Source of the DNA: Gammaproteobacteria bacterium
GTDB taxonomy: Bacteria; Pseudomonadota; Gammaproteobacteria; JAJDOJ01
Assembly (NCBI GenBank): GCA_027030565.1
Contig: JALVEU010000057.1
Span: 1 to 41,474 of the forward strand
Reading direction: 5' to 3'
DNA: 41,474 nucleotides
A program made the position numbers and the translations under genes. Position 1 is the first letter of the stretch; each line of letters starts with the position of its first letter. Shown one piece after another: positions 31,419 to 38,111 of the stretch. Under the pieces are notes generated by a model. It made no database searches and was not told where the DNA came from. It was given only the letters and a program-made list of their open reading frames with translations.

Positions 31419-33173
31419 ATGTTCGGCCCCGGACAGAAGCGTGACACGGCCCGATCCCGTTCTCTACACCAAGCGGCCCTCGGGGTGGTGCTTGGTGTCC
31501 TCGCCGCAGCAGGCCTGCGCGTGACGTCTGCGGAACCGGCGCCTGCGGCATCCATGGCGGCGGTGGAGGGCCCCGCTTCCGAGCGGATCGAGCTGGGCAT
31601 CCGGGAATACGACGTGACGGCCAGAAAACGGCCCGTGGACAAATCGGTGACACGCCTGCTGGAGAAACCGGAGGACACCTCCACCACCGACCACAGCGAG
31701 CTGGACGAGCTGCAGGGCCCCTTCCACAGTGGCCCCGAGGTGACCAAGGCCTGCCTGGAGTGCCACAACAAGGCGGGGAAGCAGTTCCGAAAAAACATCC
31801 ACTGGACCTGGCGCTGGCACAACCCGCGCACCGGCCAGGAGTTGGGCAAGGCGCTCCTGGTCAACAATTTCTGCACCAACGCCGCCGGCAACGAAGGCAT
31901 GTGCGCCCAGTGTCACGCCGGCTACGGCATGACCGACGCCCGTACCTACGACTTCTCCAACGAGGAGAACATCGACTGTCTCGTCTGCCACGAATCCACG
32001 GGCACCTATTACAAACTGCCGCCCACGCGGGGCAACAAGGCCTGTGCGGTGATGTTCGAGGGCAAACCCCCCATCGATTGGACCCGGGTGGCGCAGAGTG
32101 TGACCCTGCCGGGACGAAACAACTGTGGGGCCTGCCACTTCTTCGGTGGCGGCGGGGACAACGTGAAGCACGGAGACCTCTCCTCGGTGCTCTTCAATCC
32201 ACCCAAGGACGTCGACGTCCACATGTCCCCACAGGGCGAGAACTTCGCCTGCATCATCTGCCATGTGGGCGAAGGCCACAAATGGGCCGGCAGCCGTTAC
32301 GCCCCCCTGGCCAAGGATCCCGGTGAGACCAAACCCGGCCTGCCGCGGCACACCGCCACCTGTGAGAGCTGTCATACCCACGAGCCTCATCCCCTGGGGC
32401 TCATGGGACTCAAGCTCAACGATCACACCGACCGCGTGGCCTGTCCCACCTGTCATGTCCCCGCCTTCGCCCGGGGAGGCGTCGCCACCAAGGTCCACTG
32501 GGACTGGCGCACGGCGGGCCGACTCCGAAACGGAGAGGGATACCGTGAAGAGGGCTACATCCAGGGCAACGGAGAGCCTCGCCACACCTACAAGTCCATC
32601 AAGGGCAGCTTCAAGTATGGCGAGAACCTGGTACCGGAATACCACTGGTTCAACGGCGTCGAGCGGTACATCACGGTGCACGACCGGTTCGATCCCTCCA
32701 AGCCCGTGGAGATCAACCACCTGGAAGGCGGCCCCGACGACCCGAACGCACGCATCTGGCCCTTCAAGCGCATGGTCACCATCCAGCCCTATGACAAGGG
32801 CAACAACACACTGGTCTACATGCACCTCTGGGGCGACGACGAAGACGCGTTCTGGGGGAACTACGACTTCGCCCGCGCCATCCGCCGCGGTATGGCGGAC
32901 TTCGGACTGCCCTACTCCGGCGAGTACGGATTCATCGAGACCTGGTCCTACTGGCCCATCGTCCACATGGTGGCGCCCAAGGAGGACGCCCTGGCCTGCC
33001 GAGACTGCCACGCCCGCCAGGGACGGCTGAAGGACCTGGCCGGTTTCTACATGCCCGGTCGGGACTACAACCCCTGGGTGGACCGGATCGGGATCGCCGT
33101 GGTGCTGGCGACGCTGCTCGGTGTACTGGGCCACGGCTTGCTGCGCGTGGTTCTGGCCGCTAGACGGAGGTGA
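31419..33173 (+). CDS. Octaheme c-type cytochrome, tetrathionate reductase family
   Basis: A periplasmic, membrane-tethered multiheme protein of 584 residues. After a signal peptide (about 1-38), eight CxxCH sites occur in order: CLECH, CAQCH, CLVCH, CGACH, CIICH, CESCH, CPTCH and CRDCH. A single C-terminal helix (IGIAVVLATLLGVLGHGLL) anchors it. The spacing and flanking text (HWTWRWHNPRTGQE, HEPHPLGLMGLKLNDHTDRV, YKSIKGSFKYGENLVPEYHW) match the octaheme tetrathionate reductase (OTR)-like family, whose members reduce tetrathionate and in vitro also nitrite and hydroxylamine. The true substrate here is unknown. ATG at 31419 with GGGGGATTCTTCC. It sits behind an FNR-type promoter and is followed five bases later by its cytochrome b561. 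Confidence 0.92.
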   Translation: MFGPGQKRDTARSRSLHQAALGVVLGVLAAAGLRVTSAEPAPAASMAAVEGPASERIELGIREYDVTARKRPVDKSVTRLLEKPEDTSTTDHSELDELQGPFHSGPEVTKACLECHNKAGKQFRKNIHWTWRWHNPRTGQELGKALLVNNFCTNAAGNEGMCAQCHAGYGMTDARTYDFSNEENIDCLVCHESTGTYYKLPPTRGNKACAVMFEGKPPIDWTRVAQSVTLPGRNNCGACHFFGGGGDNVKHGDLSSVLFNPPKDVDVHMSPQGENFACIICHVGEGHKWAGSRYAPLAKDPGETKPGLPRHTATCESCHTHEPHPLGLMGLKLNDHTDRVACPTCHVPAFARGGVATKVHWDWRTAGRLRNGEGYREEGYIQGNGEPRHTYKSIKGSFKYGENLVPEYHWFNGVERYITVHDRFDPSKPVEINHLEGGPDDPNARIWPFKRMVTIQPYDKGNNTLVYMHLWGDDEDAFWGNYDFARAIRRGMADFGLPYSGEYGFIETWSYWPIVHMVAPKEDALACRDCHARQGRLKDLAGFYMPGRDYNPWVDRIGIAVVLATLLGVLGHGLLRVVLAARRR

Positions 33174-33178
33174 GTCGG

Positions 33179-33835
33179 ATGAGCATACACAAGGTCCGCG
33201 TCTTCACACGCTTCGAGCGGTTCTGGCACTGGACCCAGGCCCTGCTCATCTTCGTGCTCCTGTTCTCGGGCTTCTCCATCCACGGCCTGATCCCCGGCAT
33301 CGATTTCGAAAAGCTGGTCTGGACGCACGTGGGCGCCGCGGTGGGCCTCATGGTGCTGTGGGTATTCGCCATCTTTTGGCATCTCACTACTGGCAACTGG
33401 CGTCACTACGTGCCCACCGTCAACGGCCTGTTCCGGGTGGCGCGTTACTACGCCTGGGGCATCTTCCGGGGCGAGGACCACCCCTATCGCAAGCGTTTCT
33501 GGCACAAGCACAACCCGCTGCAGGCACTGGCCTATCTGGGCCTCAAGCTGGGCCTGTTCCCGGTCCTGTGGGCCACCGGGCTGGCCTATCTGTTCTACGG
33601 ATTCTGGGGACAAGGCGCACTGACGGCCGGCTCGCTGGAATGGATCGCCGTCACGCACACGCTGTTCGCCTTTTTCATGGCCGCCTTCGTGATCATCCAC
33701 GTCTACCTGCTCACCACGGGCGAGTCCTTCGTCGAGCATGTCAAACCCATGATCACAGGCTACGACAAGGTGGAGCTCACCGAGGCGGAGCTCGCGTACC
33801 TGAAAGAGGACGAACCGGACCGCGTGCTGGACTGA
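33179..33835 (+). CDS. Cytochrome b561-type membrane quinol oxidase subunit
   Basis: A 218-residue, four-helix di-heme b protein of the thiosulfate reductase/hydrogenase cytochrome b type. Helices include FWHWTQALLIFVLLFSGFSI, WTHVGAAVGLMVLWVFAIFW, LGLFPVLWATGLAYLFYGF and WIAVTHTLFAFFMAAFVIIH. Heme-ligand histidines are placed as expected (H20-like in FWHWT, H in WTHVG and IFWHL, H in AVTHTLF and IIHVYLL). A hydrophilic, acidic tail follows. It should pass electrons between the quinone pool and the octaheme cytochrome. ATG at 33179 with GGAGGTGAG; it begins five bases after the upstream stop, so the two genes form one operon. Confidence 0.93.
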   Translation: MSIHKVRVFTRFERFWHWTQALLIFVLLFSGFSIHGLIPGIDFEKLVWTHVGAAVGLMVLWVFAIFWHLTTGNWRHYVPTVNGLFRVARYYAWGIFRGEDHPYRKRFWHKHNPLQALAYLGLKLGLFPVLWATGLAYLFYGFWGQGALTAGSLEWIAVTHTLFAFFMAAFVIIHVYLLTTGESFVEHVKPMITGYDKVELTEAELAYLKEDEPDRVLD

Positions 33836-33899
33836 GGCGGCCCACGCGCAGAACGATCCCACCCCCGGAAACCGGTCCAGCGTACACATTAGCGCACGC

Positions 33900-34113
33900 T
33901 TATGCACATGCGGGATCGGGCGGGACGAGCCCCTCCCGCCACGGGGCCATCCGCCGTACCAGCCCCTGCCGGTCCCGTACAACGGGTTGTTTCCAAAGGA
34001 CTTTCCAGAGGTGGTCAGAATCCGACCAGAACAACGCCGACCACGTTCCGCCGGGGTCTGGCCAGCGTTGACGACAACTCATTCACAGGGTTATCCACAG
34101 GAATTGTGGACAA
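33900..34113. other. Three DnaA-box-like 9-mers in non-coding DNA
   Basis: The 399-bp gap 33836-34234 has no supportable gene. It contains TTATGCACA (33900-33908), TTATCCACA (34091-34099, the exact consensus DnaA box) and, inverted, TGTGGACAA (34105-34113; complement TTGTCCACA). The last two face each other five bases apart and form an imperfect palindrome. No dnaA, dnaN, mnmG, par or plasmid rep gene is nearby, and no AT-rich unwinding region is obvious, so a chromosomal origin is unlikely. A DnaA titration or regulatory site, or an unrelated palindromic operator, is more probable. The imperfect repeat TGGTC...GACCA lies at about 34012-34028. Confidence 0.5.
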
Positions 34114-34234
34114 CCGGGAAATCTGCTCCACCGAGCGTCACTTAGCGTTCAAAGGCGAGAAAATCCATCAGCCCGCTGTGTCGGTGGCACACCTTCCCGC
34201 CGGTCCCCGGGGGACGAACCGGCAGATACGGGGC

Positions 34235-34726
34235 TCAGTGCAGGACCGGTCCGGCCATACCCGGCCGGCCCTCACGAATCTCCTGGGGCGTAGCGTCGCG
34301 GACCTCCTGCACCTGGACGATGTAGCGCAGGGTCTTGCCCGCCAAGGGGTGGTTGCCATCCACCGTGAGCTTGCCGTTCTCGATCTTGGAGACGATGAAC
34401 GTCCGCACATCGCCCGCATCGTTCATCATCTCCACCTCGGCGCCCACGTGGCGAAACTGCGGCGGCACGTTCTCGATGTCATCGGTGTAGGTGAGCGCGG
34501 GATCATGCGGTCCGAAGGCCTCCTCTGGCGGGACGAGCACCTCCACCTGATCTCCCACCACCTTGCCCTCCAGCGCACGCTCCAACCGCTCGAGCAAACC
34601 GCTGTCCGCACCGTGCACATAGGCGATGGGCAGGTCCACCTGTTCCAGGACCCGGCCGCTCTCGGGCTCGACGATCCGGTATGTGAAGCGAACGAACTTG
34701 TGTCGCGTGATCCGTTCCTGCGGCAC
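34235..34726 (-). CDS. FKBP-type peptidyl-prolyl isomerase (SlyD/FkpB-like)
   Basis: A 163-residue cytosolic folding helper. It has the FKBP core interrupted by an insert-in-flap domain, as in SlyD and SlpA: FTYRIVEPESGRVLEQVDLP, GLLERLERALEGKVVGDQVE, VPPEEAFGPHDPALTYTDDI and the closing VDGNHPLAGKTLRYIVQVQE, VRDAT. The His/Cys-rich metal-binding tail of E. coli SlyD is absent; the C-terminus is short (GRPGMAGPVLH), so nickel delivery is not suggested. GTG at 34726 with CCAGGAGGCAGCG. It shares a divergent promoter region with the next gene. Confidence 0.92.
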   Translation of the reverse strand: MPQERITRHKFVRFTYRIVEPESGRVLEQVDLPIAYVHGADSGLLERLERALEGKVVGDQVEVLVPPEEAFGPHDPALTYTDDIENVPPQFRHVGAEVEMMNDAGDVRTFIVSKIENGKLTVDGNHPLAGKTLRYIVQVQEVRDATPQEIREGRPGMAGPVLH

Positions 34727-34755
34727 CGCTGCCTCCTGGACTCAAACGGCTTTTC

Positions 34756-34764
34756 TATACTATA
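34756..34764. promoter_or_regulatory. Overlapping divergent -10 boxes
   Basis: TATACT (34756-34761) on the plus strand and TATAGT (34764-34759) on the minus strand overlap by three bases between the FKBP gene and the unknown gene at 34800. The spacing to both starts (about 26-35 bases of leader) is suitable. Neither has a strong -35 box. Competing divergent transcription is likely. Confidence 0.35.
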
Positions 34765-34799
34765 CGCGTCCCGTTCGCCCCCGCCCGAGAGAACGCAGC

Positions 34800-35465
34800 T
34801 TGAGCTTTCCCCCTTCCCTCGACGACGTCCAGTCCCTGATCGCCGAGACCGCGGGCGCGGACACCTCCGCCACAGGCCCCGTTCTGCAAGCCCTCGGCCA
34901 GTTCCTGCAGATCGCACGCAGCCCCGACGCGGCCGCCCTGCAGCCGGGCGAGGTCACCGAACTGGGTGACTACGCCCTGCAGCTCTTGCAGTCGCTGGCC
35001 CTCCAGGCCCGGGACACGCCCCGAAGCTGGGGACCGGCGGCCGTCGCGGTGGCGGACTGGGTGATGCAGCGTGGGGGTCGCGTCCAGACCCTGGAGCCCG
35101 TGGTGGACGCCTTGGCCGAGCTGGCCAACCGGACCCGGGAGCCGGACAGACTCGCGGAGATCACCGACTTCATGGAGCGGCTCACCGGGGCCTGTGCCCA
35201 GTCGGTGCGCGCGGACCTGGAGCTGAGCAACCCCGGACGTCCCTGGCGCATCCTTCATCTCAACCGCGCCATCACCGCCACGCGGAGCCTGGACCCCGAG
35301 CGCATGGTACGCGCCTTCGACGCCCTGACCCACGCGCTCCCCCACGATGCCCCGGAGTTCTTCCATCAAGGGATGGGAGAAATGGAGCGCCTGGGATACC
35401 CCGAACCCGTGCGGCGGGTGATGGCCGACTACCACCGGCGCTGGACGCGCCCGAAGACCAACTGA
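34800..35465 (+). CDS. Helical protein of unknown function
   Basis: A 221-residue soluble protein, apparently all-helical: VLQALGQFLQIARSPD, LGDYALQLLQSLALQARD, DALAELANRTREPDRLAEIT, RALDPERM-like turns and WRILHLNRAITATRSLDPE. There is no signal peptide or membrane helix. The family is not recognised. The TTG at 34800 with GAGAGAACGCAGC fits the coding boundary and divergent promoter; longer frames run into the FKBP gene on the other strand. It ends two bases before the convergent stop of the 35468-35806 gene. Confidence 0.7.
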   Translation: MSFPPSLDDVQSLIAETAGADTSATGPVLQALGQFLQIARSPDAAALQPGEVTELGDYALQLLQSLALQARDTPRSWGPAAVAVADWVMQRGGRVQTLEPVVDALAELANRTREPDRLAEITDFMERLTGACAQSVRADLELSNPGRPWRILHLNRAITATRSLDPERMVRAFDALTHALPHDAPEFFHQGMGEMERLGYPEPVRRVMADYHRRWTRPKTN

Positions 35466-35467
35466 AC

Positions 35468-35806
35468 TCAGTTGGGGGTGTGCGTGCCGGGGACGAAGCT
35501 CGCCAACGGCGAGTCGGGCGCGATCTCCACCACGATGGTCTCTTCCAATGCCAGATCGCCGGCCTCGATATAGGGGTAAAGCTGCTCAGCGATCTGGCGG
35601 ATGGTGGCCATTCCCCGGCCGTCGCGCGAATCCTCGCCGAGGTCCAGGATTCCGGTCTTGAGTGCTGCGATGTAGTCGCGCATCTGCTCGGCCTGGGCCT
35701 CCGCGGGGAGTGCCTGGAAGGCCTCGGTGAATTCCAGATGCAGCTCGTATCCCGCTTTCTCGGGATTCTCCATCACGGAGATGCGAAACGGGCCTTCGAT
35801 TTCCAT
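35468..35806 (-). CDS. Small acidic protein of unknown function
   Basis: A 112-residue cytosolic protein of alpha/beta type: MEIEGPFRISVMENPEKAGY, LHLEFTEAFQALPAEAQAEQ, MRDYIAALKTGILDLGEDS and MATIRQIAEQLYPYIEAGD. It has no cysteine. The strand-turn-helix opening and regular spacing suggest a real gene. I do not recognise the family. ATG at 35806 with AGAGGAAATTCAGACG. It is divergent from the CnoX-like gene. Confidence 0.72.
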   Translation of the reverse strand: MEIEGPFRISVMENPEKAGYELHLEFTEAFQALPAEAQAEQMRDYIAALKTGILDLGEDSRDGRGMATIRQIAEQLYPYIEAGDLALEETIVVEIAPDSPLASFVPGTHTPN

Positions 35807-35834
35807 CGTCTGAATTTCCTCTGAAAAGCTGGCG

Positions 35835-35864
35835 TTGAGCGGCCGGGAGCGCCGGACCTACAAT
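35835..35864 (+). promoter_or_regulatory. Sigma70-like promoter of the CnoX-like gene
   Basis: TTGAGC (35835-35840) and TACAAT (35859-35864) are 18 bases apart. The expected start is near 35871, about 33 bases before the TTG chosen for the CnoX-like gene. This supports rejecting the longer reading frame, which would begin inside the promoter. Confidence 0.5.
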
Positions 35865-35903
35865 CCCTGCATCATCCCACGAGCTCCACCCGATCACAAA
35901 CCC

Positions 35904-36761
35904 TTGACCCAGCCGCCCGCGGTCAACCCTTATGCAGTGGAAACCACCGCCGCCAATTTCCAGCAGGTGGTGATCGAGAACTCGCGCCGGGGACCGGTGC
36001 TGGTCAACTTCTGGTCGCGACGTGCGGGTCCTTGCCTGCGTCTGTATCCCATCCTGGACCGTTTGGCCCGCGACTTCGGCGGTGGATTTCTGCTGGCCAA
36101 CCTCGATACGGATACGGACGGGCAGTTCGCACGCCGGCTCGGCATCACCAGCGTGCCCACCCTGAAGCTGTATCGCAACGAAGCGGTGGTGGAGACGGTC
36201 TACGGGTTCGAGAACGAGGCCGCGCTCCGGCGGCTGCTCGGTCGCCACGCGGCCACGCCCGCCGATACGGTGCTGGCACGCGCCGTGCAGGCCGTGCGTG
36301 AGGGCCGTGAGAAGACTGCCATGCAGATCCTCGCCGAGGGCGCCGTGACCCATCCCGAGGACCTGCGCATCCCCTTGACCCTGGCCAAGCTGCTCATGCG
36401 CAGCGGTGAGCTCGAGCAGGCCATGCGGCTCCTCGCCCACATGCCGGGGCCGCTGCGCGAGCAGGCGCAAGCCCAGGATCTCATGGCCCACCTGGATTTC
36501 CTGCTCAGCGCCCAGGCGGCCGCCGGTCCGGGGCAGCCGGCCGATGTGCGGGAGCGGCGCTTTCTGGAAGCGGCCCGGGCCCTGGTGGAAGACGACGATC
36601 TGGAGGTTGCAGCGAATACCCTGGCCGAGCTGGTGGAGGCCGAACCGAACTGGGCGGAGGGCAGGGCCAGACGGGGCCTGCAAGCCCTCCTGCGGCTGCT
36701 GCCCAAGGACGACCCGCTGAGGAAGGGAATCCTGGAGCGCCTCCCGCAACTGCGGCCCTGA
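35904..36761 (+). CDS. CnoX/YbbN-like thioredoxin-fold chaperedoxin with an AGPC site
   Basis: A 285-residue cytosolic protein: thioredoxin domain (about 13-115) and a C-terminal TPR-like helical domain (about 125-285: ILAEGAVTHPEDLRIPLTLA, AANTLAELVEAEPNWAEGRA). The active-site motif is AGPC at 41-44 in NFWSRRAGPCLRL, where the N-terminal Cys of CGPC is replaced by Ala. E. coli CnoX likewise lacks that Cys and acts as a stress-activated holdase, not an oxidoreductase. The cis-Pro loop ITSVPTLKLY is intact. The start is uncertain: TTG at 35904 lies downstream of the promoter but has no ribosome binding site; GTG near 35938 is an alternative. Confidence 0.85.
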   Translation: MTQPPAVNPYAVETTAANFQQVVIENSRRGPVLVNFWSRRAGPCLRLYPILDRLARDFGGGFLLANLDTDTDGQFARRLGITSVPTLKLYRNEAVVETVYGFENEAALRRLLGRHAATPADTVLARAVQAVREGREKTAMQILAEGAVTHPEDLRIPLTLAKLLMRSGELEQAMRLLAHMPGPLREQAQAQDLMAHLDFLLSAQAAAGPGQPADVRERRFLEAARALVEDDDLEVAANTLAELVEAEPNWAEGRARRGLQALLRLLPKDDPLRKGILERLPQLRP

Positions 36762-36783
36762 GCACGCAGGCGGGCCGAGGGGG

Positions 36784-37302
36784 TCAATCGGGTTCGGCGT
36801 ACAACCCGGGCCTCGGCTGCCCCGGATGCAGGAGGACCGGATCGCCGAACTGGGGCTCGCGTGCCAGCACGCGGCGCTGGTGGATCCGCATGGGGGTGGC
36901 GTCACGGAAGACGAAGATGACCCCGGTGAGCCCACCGCGTGCCATACGCAGGGGCGCTGCCGAGCCCGCCACGGGCAGCGACGCGCCGTCCTGCACCACC
37001 ATGAGCGCGTGATTGCCCGTCTCCACGCGCCGCCCCGTGCGTACACAGGTCTCCACCGGGTCGGGCTCCTGCTGGCCCGTCTGTTCGTCCAGGAGGCGGA
37101 CGACGCGTCCGAACGGCAGACCCAGGATGTGCATCGTGTCGATGCCCATCAGAAGCCCCGCCACCGGGTTCACTTCGAGAATACGACCACCCGCATCGGT
37201 GCAGACCACGCCATCGCACGGCTCCGGGGAGAGCCCGCCGTCTGGGGTTCTGCGATCGAGCAGCTCGCGGAGCTGTAGCGCTCCTGTCTGCATCAGACCC
37301 AT
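36784..37302 (-). CDS. PAS-domain protein
   Basis: A 172-residue cytoplasmic protein made almost only of one PAS domain: CDGVVCTDAGGRILEVNPVA, AGLLMGIDTMHILGLPFGRV, ETCVRTGRRVET, then PLRMARGGLTGVIFVFRDAT. There is no attached kinase, GGDEF or HTH domain, so it must act through a partner. The text resembles the PAS modules used with diguanylate cyclases, binding a flavin, heme or ligand. ATG at 37302 with GAAGGACGACTCG. It lies 173 bp downstream of the response regulator gene on the same strand and may belong to its circuit. Confidence 0.8.
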   Translation of the reverse strand: MGLMQTGALQLRELLDRRTPDGGLSPEPCDGVVCTDAGGRILEVNPVAGLLMGIDTMHILGLPFGRVVRLLDEQTGQQEPDPVETCVRTGRRVETGNHALMVVQDGASLPVAGSAAPLRMARGGLTGVIFVFRDATPMRIHQRRVLAREPQFGDPVLLHPGQPRPGLYAEPD

Positions 37303-37448
37303 CGAGTCGTCCTTCGCCCGCCTTGCGCGGGCCCCTTGGTGGGCGGCCCCGGGCCAGAGCCCCGGCCGCGTTTTTCTATGGTGGCCTCTTGCGTGCCGTT
37401 TGCCGCCCAACGGCCCCGTTCGGGTGCCTGAACGGCTTCAATTTGGAT

Positions 37449-37461
37449 TTAGAATAGCATC
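37449..37461 (+). repeat. TTAGAATAGCATC, inverted copy of the sequence at 40190
   Basis: An exact 13-base match, in opposite orientation, to 40190-40202 at the far side of the two-component operon. Here it contains TAGAAT pointing into the 3' end of the response regulator gene as antisense. It lies in the 173-bp gap after that gene, where nothing else was seen. Confidence 0.45.
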
Positions 37462-37475
37462 CGCTGGGGGGGCTT

Positions 37476-38111
37476 TCATCCGAAAGAATGCGTACTTTCG
37501 TCCTTGCCGCCGATGCCGAAACGCACTGCGGCCTGGACCAGTTCGGCCAATGACCCGGCCTCCATCTTGTGCATGATCCTGGCCCGGTGGACCTCCACGG
37601 TGCGATGGCTCACGTCCAGCTTCTCGGCGATCTCTTTGTTGGAATAGCCCTGCACCAGCAAGGCCAGGACTTCGTTCTCGCGCCGGGTCAGGCGCTGCAG
37701 TCGGGCAGCCACGCGCTCGCGTTCCTCGCGCTCGGCCCGACGCCGCGCATCCAGTGCGAAGGCCTCGCGGATACGGTCCATGAGCTGGGCGTCGTCGAAG
37801 GGCTTCTCCAGGAAGTCGATGGCGCCCCCCTTCATCGCCTGCACGGAGACCGGGACGTCGCCGTGCCCCGTGATGAAGATGATGGGCAGTTCCACCCCAT
37901 CGTGGCGAAGCTGGTCCTGGAGCTCGATGCCGCTCAGACCCGGCATGCGCAGATCCAGGACCAGGCAGCCCGGAAGCTCTTCCCGGTATTCACGCAGGAA
38001 CGCCTCGGCCGACGCGAAATCTCGCACGTTGAAACCGGACGATTCCAGCAGGAAGCGCAGCGAGCGACGATAGGCGTCGTCGTCATCGACCAGAAAGACC
38101 TGTGGACTCAC
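37476..38111 (-). CDS. FixJ/NarL-type two-component response regulator
   Basis: A 211-residue regulator. Receiver domain: acidic pocket VFLVDDDDAYRRSL, phospho-acceptor Asp in LVLDLRMPGLSG, Thr in IIFITGHGDVPV and Lys in FLEKPF. The output is a LuxR-type HTH: RLTRRENEVLALLVQGYSNK, EIAEKLDVSHRTVEVHRARI. This domain order and text are typical of FixJ, TtrR and StyR regulators. The GTG at 38111, with GACGAGGAAATGCCAC, overlaps the kinase gene by 29 bp. Its targets are unknown; genes of anaerobic or sulfur metabolism are natural candidates given FixJ/TtrR kinship and the octaheme cytochrome 5 kb away. Confidence 0.94.
   Translation of the reverse strand: MSPQVFLVDDDDAYRRSLRFLLESSGFNVRDFASAEAFLREYREELPGCLVLDLRMPGLSGIELQDQLRHDGVELPIIFITGHGDVPVSVQAMKGGAIDFLEKPFDDAQLMDRIREAFALDARRRAEREERERVAARLQRLTRRENEVLALLVQGYSNKEIAEKLDVSHRTVEVHRARIMHKMEAGSLAELVQAAVRFGIGGKDESTHSFG

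Noticed and set aside
33836..34234. Chromosomal replication origin
   Set aside because: DnaA-like boxes are present, but dnaA, dnaN, mnmG and par genes and an AT-rich unwinding element are all missing.
34800..37046. Several long frames opposite the CnoX-like gene and the 34800 gene
   Set aside because: Their text is Arg/Ser/Pro-rich or His/Gln-rich and matches no family; the opposite-strand genes have coherent domains or boundaries.
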